Assembly: GCA_902532675.1 (NCBI GenBank)
Contig: CACAIY010000008.1
Location: 1 to 53,654 of the forward strand
DNA length: 53,654 bases
Direction of reading: 5' to 3'
Origin: an uncultured SAR86 cluster bacterium
GTDB taxonomy: Bacteria; Pseudomonadota; Gammaproteobacteria; Magnimaribacterales; Magnimaribacteraceae
The translations under genes and the position numbers were made by a program. The stretch's first letter is position 1. Each line of letters starts with the position of its first letter. The notes below the pieces were generated by a model. It worked only from the letters and a program-made list of their open reading frames with translations, had not been told where the DNA came from and did not search any database. Positions 45,987 through 53,654 of this stretch are shown in pieces.

Positions 45987-48089
45987 CTAAAGATTGTATT
46001 GAAGAGATAAGCCAAAGTGTCTGGGATCTCCATGTCTTTCATACAAAGTATTTTCAAAGTTTGGAGGTTCATTGCCAAAATAAAAACCTCTAACTGAATA
46101 ATACCTGTTAAACGCATTGCGCATCCATAGAGAAACTTCCAATTGATCAAGCTGATATCCTAAACTTAAATTGGTTAATGAATATGACCTTGATTTGTTG
46201 TTATGTGAATCAGAATAATAAAAGTTACTTTTTCCTACAGTATCAATTCTTAAGAAAAAGTTTTGGTTTAGATTCCAATTTAAACCTGCAGCATAACTAT
46301 TTCTTGGGGCATGTGCTTGATCTCGACCTTCCAGATCAGGCCTAGACTTCCAGTTTTTAATATCTGTTTCTAATAAACCAATTCTTGTGTAAATATTTAG
46401 AGAATCATTAATTTCATAATCAACATTTAGCTCAAATCCATAATTAACTCCTTCGGCTGCATTCTTCGTCAAGTAAGAAAAAGTATTTGGGTCTGAAGGG
46501 TCTACCTGAGTTGAGATAAGAACCTGTTGATCTTCTCTGTCAGAATAAAACAAAACTGCAGAAAGACGAATCCTGGAATCAAGACTTTTAGTATTTAGCC
46601 CTACTTCGTAATTTAAAAGGTATTCAGGGTTGTAAATTATATTTGCGTTAGATGAACCTAATCCTAGTCCTAGATTAAAGCCACCCTGTTTATAGCCTTT
46701 AGCAATACTGGCAAATAAATTAGAGTTTTCTGTATTCTTGATTAAAGAAATCTTTCCTCCATTCATCGTATTTGAAGGTCTAAATTCTTCTTCAAAGGTA
46801 TCGTTATAATTTGCTTTCCAATCTTCTCTTCTAAGCCCTAAAGATAATTGGAGAGTATCTGTAAAAGAATAATCTAAACTTCCGAATAGAGAGACATTCT
46901 TAGATTGATAATAACTTGAAGAGGAAGATTGGCTAAAATAAGGCCCAAAAGGGTCACTGGGGTCGCCATAATTACCATCATCTTCCTTAAAATTAGTTTC
47001 CTTTATCTCAGAATAACTAATTCCTAATACCCATTGAATTTTTTTATTGGCCGCTTTCAGGTTCTCATTGGATAATAGTCTAAATTCTTGTGATTTAGTT
47101 TCCCGATTTCTGATCGTCTGAGAGAAATAATCATATACGTACGGATGCCAAGATTCTGCATTTCCCCAGTCCGCATCATAACTAAAAGTTACATCGGTAT
47201 TAGTTGAGCTAGTCAAACTTTGAAAATTGAAATCATCAAGCTTACTAAAAATGTTTAATCCAAATGAATTGGTCTTTTGTGAATCCATGCCAGGTCTATC
47301 AGAAAGAGTATTTAAACTTCCATCAAGAGTCCATATATCGGCTGGATCATTTAAATTAACCCTAGAAAACAATAATTTAACTGAAGTCTTATTGTCTACT
47401 TCCCAATTAACCTTCAATCTACTTGTTAGCTCATCCTTTCTTGAAGTATCAGATTTATTTAGATAAATATTTTTTCTAAAACCATCCTCTTCATGTTTAT
47501 GAAGAGCCAATCTGTAAGTAATATCATCACTAATTTGTAGAGGCCCGCCAACAGCAAGGCCTATACTCTTTCTTCCGTATGAACCTAAAACAACCCTTCC
47601 TGTAGATTCAAATTCTTTTGTGGGACCTTTAGTTCTAATATAAATCAGACCAGCTAGAGCGTTAGCTCCTATTCTAGAGCCTTGTGGACCTCTATGAATT
47701 TCAACTTGATCTAAATCAAAAGTAGTTGCTATTCCTCCTTGACCTGAATAATCAATGTCGTCAATTAAAAAACCGACAGATGAATTAGGCGTACCTTGAT
47801 ATCCTGACCTCTCTCCTATCCCTCTAATTTGAAAATATCGCGCCCTTGAGTCACTTGCTGCAAAATTTAAATTTGGTACGAGATAAGAAAGTTCCTCAAA
47901 GTGATTGACCGCCTGATTATCAATTTCTTTCGAGCCTAATAAAACAATACTTGCATCGTTCTTATCTGGGGATATTTCCTTCCAGTCCCCTAGAACAACT
48001 ATCTCTTCGACACTAGCTAAAATAAAATTGCTACTGAAGAGACAAAGAAAAAAATATATTAAGAATGAAACTTTGCTTAGATTAATCAT
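45987..48089 (-). CDS. TonB-dependent outer-membrane receptor, probably for thiamin
   Basis: A 700 aa TonB-dependent transporter. The signal peptide covers about residues 1-25 (ending ILA), followed by a TonB-box-like EEIVVLG. The plug domain contains RYFQIRGIGERSGYQG and DQVEIHRGPQGSRIGANALAGLI. A 22-strand barrel follows, ending in an aromatic-rich terminus. The TPP riboswitch directly before the ATG indicates that expression falls when thiamin diphosphate is plentiful, so the ligand is probably thiamin or a thiamin precursor. The PnuC-family transporter follows after 11 nt, giving an outer plus inner membrane uptake pair. Confidence 0.9.
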   Translation of the reverse strand: MINLSKVSFLIYFFLCLFSSNFILASVEEIVVLGDWKEISPDKNDASIVLLGSKEIDNQAVNHFEELSYLVPNLNFAASDSRARYFQIRGIGERSGYQGTPNSSVGFLIDDIDYSGQGGIATTFDLDQVEIHRGPQGSRIGANALAGLIYIRTKGPTKEFESTGRVVLGSYGRKSIGLAVGGPLQISDDITYRLALHKHEEDGFRKNIYLNKSDTSRKDELTSRLKVNWEVDNKTSVKLLFSRVNLNDPADIWTLDGSLNTLSDRPGMDSQKTNSFGLNIFSKLDDFNFQSLTSSTNTDVTFSYDADWGNAESWHPYVYDYFSQTIRNRETKSQEFRLLSNENLKAANKKIQWVLGISYSEIKETNFKEDDGNYGDPSDPFGPYFSQSSSSSYYQSKNVSLFGSLDYSFTDTLQLSLGLRREDWKANYNDTFEEEFRPSNTMNGGKISLIKNTENSNLFASIAKGYKQGGFNLGLGLGSSNANIIYNPEYLLNYEVGLNTKSLDSRIRLSAVLFYSDREDQQVLISTQVDPSDPNTFSYLTKNAAEGVNYGFELNVDYEINDSLNIYTRIGLLETDIKNWKSRPDLEGRDQAHAPRNSYAAGLNWNLNQNFFLRIDTVGKSNFYYSDSHNNKSRSYSLTNLSLGYQLDQLEVSLWMRNAFNRYYSVRGFYFGNEPPNFENTLYERHGDPRHFGLSLQYNL

Positions 48090-48172
48090 GTAATTCCTCC
48101 GCCATTATTAAATGGATCAGGTTCAAAGGGTTTCTTCTCAGATCTCAGGCTTAAGCCGCCCCTTCACATATT
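48090..48172 (-). ncRNA. TPP riboswitch (THI element), minimal, overlapping the Shine-Dalgarno sequence
   Basis: On the minus strand the conserved TPP aptamer parts occur in order: GGGGCGGC (48155-48162), a very short P3 (GGC-TTAA-GCC), TGAGA, ACCC, GAACCTGAT, a P5 hairpin CCATT-TAAT-AATGG, and GCGGAGGAA. The last element replaces the usual GCGNAGGGA and contains GGAGG (48096-48100), which lies 6 nt before the receptor ATG and is the only ribosome site. P1 can pair ATGTGA (48164-48169) with TTACAT (48088-48093), whose last two bases are the A and U of the AUG. Ligand-stabilised folding would thus hide the ribosome site and start codon. Confidence 0.9.
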
Positions 48173-48177
48173 AGTCA

Positions 48178-48205
48178 ATCTTATCTTCTTAATTGAAAAA
48201 GTCTA
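48178..48205 (-). promoter_or_regulatory. Promoter of the riboswitch-receptor operon
   Basis: Minus-strand TAGACT (48200-48205), 16 nt spacer, TAAGAT (48178-48183). Transcription would begin near 48171, immediately at the 5' strand of the riboswitch P1 stem, so the leader consists almost wholly of the aptamer. Confidence 0.5.
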
Positions 48206-48235
48206 TAAATGAAAGAATTAACTATTTATCTATTT

Positions 48236-49453
48236 TTATTTTAAAGAATCGTATTTTGAAAGCTCTTCTTTCGCTATGGTTCTTAAGTGAACTTCATCCG
48301 GACCATCGCCTATTCTTAAAAATCTGATAGAGCTATAAAGTCCGGCCAAAGGGGTATCTTGAGAAACGCCCGCCCCTCCATGTATCTGTACAGCCCTTTC
48401 TATAACTCTTACAGCCATACTAGGCACTTCAACCTTAGGTTGAGCTATCTCACTTTTTGCTTTTTTATTTCCTTGAGTATCCATCATGTAAGCTGCCTTT
48501 AATGTTAGAAGCCTACACATTTCTATCTCTATTCTACACTTAGCAATAACATCATAATTCCCTCCTAATTCAGCTATTGCTTTTCCAAAAGCTACTCTAG
48601 TTGATGCCCTTTCACATAATAATTTAAGTGCTGTCTCTGCTGCACCTATAATCTTCATGCAATGATGTATCCTGCCAGGCCCTAGACGACCTTGAGCTAT
48701 CTCAAAACCTCTCCCCTCACCTAAAATCATATTCTCTTTCGGTACTCGAACATTTTCAAAGATTAAATGAGCGTGGCCGCTTGGTGCGTGATCAGCACCA
48801 TAAACAGTTAACATTCTTTTAAGCTTTATTCCCTCAGTGTCTCGAGGAACAATTATCTGAGATTGCCTTTGATGCTTCGGTGCATCCGGATTTGAAACTC
48901 CCATAAATATCATAAAACCACAATCGGGTCTTCCATAACCGGAGGTCCACCATTTTTCTCCATTAATAACGTACTCATCACCATCAGCAACAATAGTGCT
49001 TGATATATTTGTTGCATCTGAAGAGGCTACATTAGGCTCTGTCATTGCAAATGCTGATCTCATGGTCCCATCTAGTAAAGGCTTTAGCCATTTCTCTTTT
49101 TGTTGTTCTGTTCCGTATTTATCTAATACCTCCATATTGCCGGCATCAGGAGCAGAAGAATTAAACACTTCAGAAGTCCAGCCAACTCCCATCATCTCAG
49201 CAAGAGGTGCGAACTCTAAATTAGTTAAACCGTATCCGAGATTGCCTGTTAAAGAAAAATTCCAAAGACCTGCGTCTTTGGCCTTATGTTTTAATTCATA
49301 AAGCACCTCAGGGACACGCCATGGGTCACCCTCAGCCCTAAAAGCTTCCATTTCTTCTGTATACCTTTTTTCAGATGGTCTTATATTTGTATTTATAAAA
49401 TCTGAAACTAGTGCCATTAAATCCTTGGTCTTTTTTGTATGTTCAAAATCCAT
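48236..49453 (-). CDS. Acyl-CoA dehydrogenase, ACAD10/ACAD11 (LvaC-like) type
   Basis: A 405 aa FAD dehydrogenase. [46 protein letters not shown] and the C-terminal [11 protein letters not shown] closely follow the dehydrogenase half of ACAD10/ACAD11. The catalytic-base position is Asp383 (DGP) instead of the usual Glu. In mammals and in P. putida LvaC this subfamily acts on 4-phosphorylated acyl-CoAs made by a partner APH-type kinase. Here the gene stands alone, but such a kinase occurs at 33222-34241. An AGGAAA ribosome site precedes the ATG. Use in ordinary branched-chain or long-chain beta-oxidation remains possible. Confidence 0.88.
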   Translation of the reverse strand: MDFEHTKKTKDLMALVSDFINTNIRPSEKRYTEEMEAFRAEGDPWRVPEVLYELKHKAKDAGLWNFSLTGNLGYGLTNLEFAPLAEMMGVGWTSEVFNSSAPDAGNMEVLDKYGTEQQKEKWLKPLLDGTMRSAFAMTEPNVASSDATNISSTIVADGDEYVINGEKWWTSGYGRPDCGFMIFMGVSNPDAPKHQRQSQIIVPRDTEGIKLKRMLTVYGADHAPSGHAHLIFENVRVPKENMILGEGRGFEIAQGRLGPGRIHHCMKIIGAAETALKLLCERASTRVAFGKAIAELGGNYDVIAKCRIEIEMCRLLTLKAAYMMDTQGNKKAKSEIAQPKVEVPSMAVRVIERAVQIHGGAGVSQDTPLAGLYSSIRFLRIGDGPDEVHLRTIAKEELSKYDSLK

Positions 49454-49519
49454 AATATTTCCTAACTAATAGTGACCTTCAATCAAACAATGATAATATA
49501 AGAAAAAACGGGGAAAGAC

Positions 49520-50929
49520 ATGGACTTTAGAGATCATTCAATTTCAGAGCTTGTAAAAAAGGTAAAAAATAAAGAGATTTCAGCAAAAGAACTTACTGAA
49601 TCTGCTCTAAGCAATATCGAAAAATATGATGCCGCAATAAATGCATTTTGTGCTTTAAACACTGAAGATGCTATTAAACAAGCCGAAACATTAGATAAAA
49701 AAATCTCTGATGGTGAAGATATAGGTTTATTAGCTGGCATTCCTATAGGAGTTAAAGACCTTGAAGATGCAAAGGGTTTTGTAACAACTTATGGCTCAGA
49801 ACTACACGTTAATGATAATCCTGCAGAGGAAGATTCTATCCTAGTTAAAAGACTAAGGGATCAAGGCTGTGTTGTTTTGGGAAAAACAAATACACCTGAA
49901 TTTGGACATAAAGGTAAAACAGATAATGCTCCTTTCGGGTCTACTAAAAACCCTTGGAATCTTGAATATTCTCCAGGCGGCTCTTCTGGTGGAACGTCAG
50001 CTGCTCTATGTTCCGGAATGATACCTCTAGGTACTGGTTCTGATGGAGGTGGATCGATAAGGATTCCTTCTGTATTAGGTGGCTTAAGTGGTATTAAAAC
50101 TTCACAAGGAAGAATTCCTAATGGAGGCCCTAAACCACCAGGATCAGGTTTATTAACAGTAAAAGGACCCATGGCAAATACTACTGCAGATACAGCACTT
50201 GCTTTAGATGCTTCTGTAGGAGCAGATCCAACAGATATTTTTTCCCTTGAAGGAAGTAATCCTAACTGGTCGAATCAATTGACCGGAAATTTACCAAAAA
50301 CAGCTATATGGTCACCTACGATGGGATTTTCTACGGTAGATAAAGAAGTGCTAGAAATCTGTGAAAAAGCAGTCAAGTCACTAGAAGATGCTGGGGTGAC
50401 TATCATTGAAAAGGATGTAATCTGGGATGAAAACCCTGTGGATGCTTGGATGGTTTTTTGGGCGTGTGCTTGCGCGAGAAGACAGCAACACCTTGTAGGA
50501 ACAGATGAATATGAAAAAATTGACCCTCTTCTAAGAATGTTTATAGAAATGGGCATGAAAATGGACGGAGCGTCTTACGCTTCTTCAATAGATGCTTGTC
50601 ATAAGTTTGGTCTTCAATTAGAAGAGTCCTTTAAAGTATCGCCTTTAATCATTACGCCAGGAACATGTGGCCAAGCACCTAAAATAGAAGGAGACGGAAC
50701 TGTTAATGGAGAGGAAACTCCTTCATGGGTGGACTTTACAATGGGAATTAATATGACTCGTAATCCGGCAGGAACTATTCCTGTGGGGGTAAGTTCTACC
50801 TCTAACATTCCTGTTGCAATCCAAATTATTGGGGGTCAGCGCCAAGACTTAGACGTTCTAAATGCTATGCATGTCTTTGAAAGTGTAATTAACTTTTCTA
50901 ATAGAGCCACAGACCATGAATCAAGCTAA
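49520..50929 (+). CDS. Amidase signature family hydrolase
   Basis: A 469 aa cytoplasmic amidase with the Ser-cisSer-Lys triad: Lys79 (GIPIGVKDLED), Ser155 (SPGGSSGGTSAA) and Ser179 (GTGSDGGGSIRIPS). Members hydrolyse amides, acyl-amino acids or amidated tRNA (GatA). No gatB or gatC lies next to it and the C-terminal half is not GatA-like, so it is a stand-alone amidase. The substrate is unknown. The last 14 nt overlap the following 2OG-oxygenase gene, implying coupled translation. Confidence 0.9.
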   Translation: MDFRDHSISELVKKVKNKEISAKELTESALSNIEKYDAAINAFCALNTEDAIKQAETLDKKISDGEDIGLLAGIPIGVKDLEDAKGFVTTYGSELHVNDNPAEEDSILVKRLRDQGCVVLGKTNTPEFGHKGKTDNAPFGSTKNPWNLEYSPGGSSGGTSAALCSGMIPLGTGSDGGGSIRIPSVLGGLSGIKTSQGRIPNGGPKPPGSGLLTVKGPMANTTADTALALDASVGADPTDIFSLEGSNPNWSNQLTGNLPKTAIWSPTMGFSTVDKEVLEICEKAVKSLEDAGVTIIEKDVIWDENPVDAWMVFWACACARRQQHLVGTDEYEKIDPLLRMFIEMGMKMDGASYASSIDACHKFGLQLEESFKVSPLIITPGTCGQAPKIEGDGTVNGEETPSWVDFTMGINMTRNPAGTIPVGVSSTSNIPVAIQIIGGQRQDLDVLNAMHVFESVINFSNRATDHESS

Positions 50930-51857
50930 TGTACCTACAATAGATTTACAAAAGGCTCGAAACGATGCCTCACAACTAAAGCTTTTAGATTTAGCTTGCA
51001 GAGATCATGGATTTTTCCTTTTGAAGAATCACGGCATGCAAAAGGAAATAGATGCTATGTGGCAAATGTCTAAATGGTTCTTCAATCAACCGAGAGAAGA
51101 AAAAGTAAAGATTATAAGGACAAAGACCATTCCACTTGGTTATTACGATAGAGAATTAACTAAACAAAAAAGAGATTTAAAGGAAGTTTTTGATTTCATG
51201 TACCCCAAGTTAAGTGGAGAAGACCTAAATCAATGGCCAGAAAATAATGAGTTTAGATCTACGATGGAAATTTTCTTTTCAAAAGCATCTCAGATAGCTG
51301 AAGAAACACTTCAACTTATTTTCTTAAACTTAAATTCAAATAATTCTCAACTTCCTAATGGAGAAGGTTCAACTAGTAATGCTAGATTAAACTTCTATCC
51401 AGTAGATGATCCTTTGGAAGAAAGTACTAGAAATAAAATTACCAATCTAGGAGATATGGCCCTACACCATCATACCGATCCAGGAATACTTACTCTGTTA
51501 CTTCAAGATATGACAGGTGGATTACAAACTAAATCGAAAGAATTTGGTTGGATTGATATAGAACCTGAAGCGGATACGATAGTAGTCAATTTAGGTGATG
51601 CTATGCAGGTTTGGACTAACGATAAGTATGTAGCTGCAATTCATAGAGTAACTAAGAGAACAAAAAAAGCTAGATATAGCACTCCGTATTTCTATAACCC
51701 CAAAAGAGATGCCGTAATCCGACCATTAGAGCAAATTTTAGATAAAGATCCTAAGTACATACCTTTCACTTGGAAAGAATACATACAAGGCAGAGTTGAC
51801 GATAACTACACTGACTTAGGGGAAGAAGATATCCAAATAAGCAGGTTTAGAGCTTAG
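50916..51857 (+). CDS. 2-oxoglutarate/Fe(II)-dependent dioxygenase, isopenicillin N synthase-like
   Basis: A 313 aa jelly-roll dioxygenase. The N-terminal VPTIDLQKARNDASQL and CRDHGFFLLKNHGM are DIOX_N-type. Iron ligands are His186 and Asp188 (HHHTDPGILTLL) and His243 (AAIHRV). The 2-oxoglutarate-binding Arg253-x-Ser255 is in ARYSTPYF. The family hydroxylates, desaturates or cyclises small molecules. It starts inside the amidase gene in another frame, so the two probably act on one substrate (for example an amide-containing metabolite); this is inference. It ends overlapping the convergent SDR gene by 4 nt. Confidence 0.9.
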   Translation: MNQANVPTIDLQKARNDASQLKLLDLACRDHGFFLLKNHGMQKEIDAMWQMSKWFFNQPREEKVKIIRTKTIPLGYYDRELTKQKRDLKEVFDFMYPKLSGEDLNQWPENNEFRSTMEIFFSKASQIAEETLQLIFLNLNSNNSQLPNGEGSTSNARLNFYPVDDPLEESTRNKITNLGDMALHHHTDPGILTLLLQDMTGGLQTKSKEFGWIDIEPEADTIVVNLGDAMQVWTNDKYVAAIHRVTKRTKKARYSTPYFYNPKRDAVIRPLEQILDKDPKYIPFTWKEYIQGRVDDNYTDLGEEDIQISRFRA

Positions 51858-52645
51858 TCTTCAAGAATAGCAAGCGTACTGGCATGGTTCCACCAAGCTA
51901 GGTCTGAAAAAGCTCTCAAATCTATCTCATGAGTCCACGCAGATCGATGTTGCTGAGCTAGATGGAAATAGGTTTTAGCTATTTCTTTAGGAAGCAGCAA
52001 ACCATCATGCTCCATACCTTTAGTTTCTCTTAATTGTTGATACATTTCAGGTCCAAGCATCTTTCCCAAAGTATCTGGCGCATCCACCGCGCCATCAACA
52101 ACTATGTGAGCTACATGTATTCCTTTAGAAGCAAATTCAGCATTCAATGACTGACATAACATTCTTCTTGCTCCCATAGCAGCTGCATGAGAGTGTTGTG
52201 TAGCATTACCTCTCATCGCTGCTGTTGCAGAAGTTACTAAAAAGGTCCCTTTTCCTCTTTCAGCCATGAGCGGGCATAAAATCTTAGCAACCCTGAAAAG
52301 TCCGAAACTTGCCATTCTCCATCCCCATTCAAATTCTTTATGGGTAGTCTGACTCAGCAGTTTCATGCCAGTCTGGGCACCTAAGTTATAGACAAGAACT
52401 TCTATAGGGCCTACATCTGATTCTACTTTAGTAATTACTTCCTCTAGAGCATCTTCCTCTATTGCATTCATCAAAGAACCCGAAGCAGATCCCCCAGCAT
52501 CTTCAATTCCTTTTATTAATTTATCTAATCCCTCTTGATCTGATCTTCTGCATAAATAAGAGTGGTATCCTTCGCTTGCAAACTTTGCCGCAACGGTTCC
52601 GCCTATTCCTGCTCCCGCTCCTAATACTAAACATACTGGTTTCAT
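51854..52645 (-). CDS. SDR-family protein with degenerate catalytic motif
   Basis: A 263 aa short-chain dehydrogenase/reductase fold. The nucleotide motif GAGAGIGGTVAAKFASEGY is at 9-27 and Ser139 (VTSATAA) is conserved. The YxxxK catalytic motif is replaced: His153 occupies the Tyr position and Met157 the Lys position (HSHAAAMGARRML). Conventional oxidoreductase chemistry is therefore doubtful; it may bind NAD(P) for a structural or regulatory role, or use a changed mechanism. It lies 25 nt downstream of the PaaI-type thioesterase gene, same strand. Confidence 0.82.
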   Translation of the reverse strand: MKPVCLVLGAGAGIGGTVAAKFASEGYHSYLCRRSDQEGLDKLIKGIEDAGGSASGSLMNAIEEDALEEVITKVESDVGPIEVLVYNLGAQTGMKLLSQTTHKEFEWGWRMASFGLFRVAKILCPLMAERGKGTFLVTSATAAMRGNATQHSHAAAMGARRMLCQSLNAEFASKGIHVAHIVVDGAVDAPDTLGKMLGPEMYQQLRETKGMEHDGLLLPKEIAKTYFHLAQQHRSAWTHEIDLRAFSDLAWWNHASTLAILED

Positions 52646-52670
52646 AATTACCTCTTATTTAAATCTTATA

Positions 52671-53084
52671 TTATTGATTCGGTGCGTCAACAGGCTGAGC
52701 TGTGTGCAGCAATGTGGCTGCGAGCTTATTGTCTCTATTAAAAATCCTTCCTTCAGCCGTAGCACTTCTATTACCCAATTTAATTATTCTTACTTCTATT
52801 CTTGCATCCTCAAGCGGAAGTGGCCTATGAAACAAAACATGTAAATCAGTAGTCATAGGCGCTTTATTATTTTCATACCCTGAAATCATGGCGATCGAAG
52901 TGGCGTCGTCAAGGACAGCAGAAATCATACCTCCTTGTACAAATCCCATGGGGTTGGCGCAAGAACTGGGAAATGAACAAGAAAAAATAATACTATCCAG
53001 GTTTTTCTCGACAAACGTTAAATTAAAAAAATCCTTTGTTGCTCCAAAAAAATCTTTATTTAATTGTTTTAAATTATCTGCCAT
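52671..53084 (-). CDS. PaaI-type hotdog thioesterase
   Basis: A 137 aa hotdog-domain protein. NPMGFVQGGMISAVLDDATSIAM contains the PaaI-like GG...D motif (Gln-Gly-Gly replaces His-Gly-Gly), and TTDLHVLFHRPLPLEDARIE is the second conserved block. Expected to hydrolyse an acyl-CoA thioester in the cytoplasm; substrate unknown. A GGAGG sequence lies 13 nt before the ATG, longer than usual spacing. It leads a two-gene unit with the degenerate SDR. Confidence 0.8.
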   Translation of the reverse strand: MADNLKQLNKDFFGATKDFFNLTFVEKNLDSIIFSCSFPSSCANPMGFVQGGMISAVLDDATSIAMISGYENNKAPMTTDLHVLFHRPLPLEDARIEVRIIKLGNRSATAEGRIFNRDNKLAATLLHTAQPVDAPNQ

Positions 53085-53178
53085 GATTTTTTACAAACCT
53101 CCATAAATTTAAGTTATATAAAATCTCACCTTCTTAAAAAGGCTATTTTTAACAAACCTAACTTCCTTGTATCTTTAA

Positions 53179-53355
53179 CTAATATCGGTCTTCTGAGAAG
53201 CCATAATCTTTGTCGATTAAAGCAACAAGTTTCTCTTCCAACTCTTTAATATTATTTTTTTCCGTTTGTAATTCTTTTTTTAGATCTAGTATCTGCTTAT
53301 ATATAAACAGAAATAAAACTAAAGAAACTAAAGCTACTAACATTAAAGAATCCAT
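53179..53355 (-). CDS. Small membrane protein with coiled-coil tail (58 aa)
   Basis: An open frame on the minus strand from ATG 53355 to TAG 53179. The peptide has one N-terminal membrane helix (about 3-19, LMLVALVSLVLFLFIY) followed by a charged heptad-like region (KKELQTEKNNIKELEEKLV) and a polar end. The layout resembles small single-pass septal or envelope proteins, but I recognise no family. An in-frame Met5 is an alternative start. It fills most of a 400 nt stretch (53085-53484) that otherwise holds only AT-rich sequence with no other feature I can support. Confidence 0.55.
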   Translation of the reverse strand: MDSLMLVALVSLVLFLFIYKQILDLKKELQTEKNNIKELEEKLVALIDKDYGFSEDRY

Positions 53356-53484
53356 AACAAGACTATATCAGAAAAAATTTATATAGATGAAAGAACTATA
53401 TATTTCCCTTTTTTTCACATAGCTTTAATCTTTAAAAGCAATTAATATTCAAACTCCTTATACAAAAAAGATAAATAGATAATT

Positions 53485-53654
53485 ATGGATATAGAACTCA
53501 GTTCAGAAGACTTGGATTTTAGGGATGAAGTCAGGACTTTCTTTGATGAAAATAAAATGAAAGATGGAGAAGACTACTTCTCTTGGCGATTAGGTTGGTT
53601 TAAGAAAGCTAGAGAAAAAGGTGGTTGGGATGTTCCTAAATGGCCTGCAAAATT
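53485..53654 (+). CDS. Acyl-CoA dehydrogenase N-terminus (3' truncated by window edge)
   Basis: The first 56 codons of a gene running off the window. MDIELSSEDLDFRDEVRTFF and WFKKAREKGGWDVPKWP fit the N-terminal helical domain of acyl-CoA dehydrogenases, where a similar FRxEVRxFL and a GWxxPxWP segment occur. The FAD and active-site motifs lie beyond the edge, so the subfamily cannot be given. No clear ribosome site is seen before the ATG. Confidence 0.75.
   Translation, partial: MDIELSSEDLDFRDEVRTFFDENKMKDGEDYFSWRLGWFKKAREKGGWDVPKWPAK

Noticed and set aside
53105-53150. Terminator-like CCTT...AAGG hairpin upstream of the thioesterase at 53084
   Set aside because: Only four base pairs with an AT-rich loop and no clean T-run; too weak to call.

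Overview
The window looks like a compact, AT-rich chromosome segment from a marine gammaproteobacterium, most probably of the SAR86 type. The basis is gene order (aroQ-accB-accC; leuS-lptE-holA; proA-nadD-rsfS-rlmH-mrdA-rodA-mltB-dacA), 1-20 nt overlaps between neighbours, very short intergenic spaces, and a catabolic repertoire of acyl-CoA dehydrogenases, thioesterases, P450, haloalkane dehalogenase, carotenoid oxygenase and TonB receptor. The lineage name is inference. I see no tRNA, rRNA, CRISPR array, insertion sequence, prophage or integron.

Layout. 1-6117 (+): end of aroQ, then accB, accC, leuS, lptE and holA, a housekeeping operon with overlapping or abutting genes. 6100-14793 (-): a cell-wall elongation and maintenance operon, proA-nadD-rsfS-rlmH-mrdA-rodA-mltB-dacA-dat. 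14839-16850 (+): DedA membrane protein and carotenoid oxygenase. 16852-18808 (-): mpl and a LON-domain protein. 18872-20128 (+): phosphofructokinase with PPi-type residues. 20125-28356: lipid and CoA genes (saccharopine-dehydrogenase-like reductase, thioesterases, secreted esterase, CoA-transferase, acyl-CoA dehydrogenase), argD and an aldo/keto reductase. 28377-32514 (-): parE-parC. 32667-37062: a five-gene minus-strand operon (peroxiredoxin, cytochrome P450, CrtC/AttH-like protein, LvaA/ACAD10-type kinase, LvaB-like helical protein) plus a small plus-strand ORF. 37181-40687 (+): tolC, metallo-beta-lactamase-fold hydrolase, exported haloalkane dehalogenase. 40695-45386: HSL-type hydrolase, mutM, coaD, katG. 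45439-48172 (-): a TPP riboswitch, TonB-dependent receptor and PnuC-family transporter, read as thiamin uptake. 48236-53654: ACAD10/11-type dehydrogenase, amidase plus 2OG-Fe(II) oxygenase, degenerate-motif SDR, thioesterase, a 58-codon membrane/coiled-coil gene, and the start of another acyl-CoA dehydrogenase.

The strongest regulatory find is the minimal TPP riboswitch at 48090-48172. Its aptamer appears to contain the Shine-Dalgarno sequence, and its P1 stem reaches the start codon. The strongest pathway candidate is the operon at 32783-37062 together with the ACAD10/11-type dehydrogenase at 48236-49453: a P450 that could introduce a hydroxyl, a kinase plus partner that could phosphorylate it as a CoA ester, and a dehydrogenase family known to remove the phosphate. 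Several promoters put a TATAAT box 6-13 nt before the ATG, suggesting frequent leaderless or near-leaderless transcripts.
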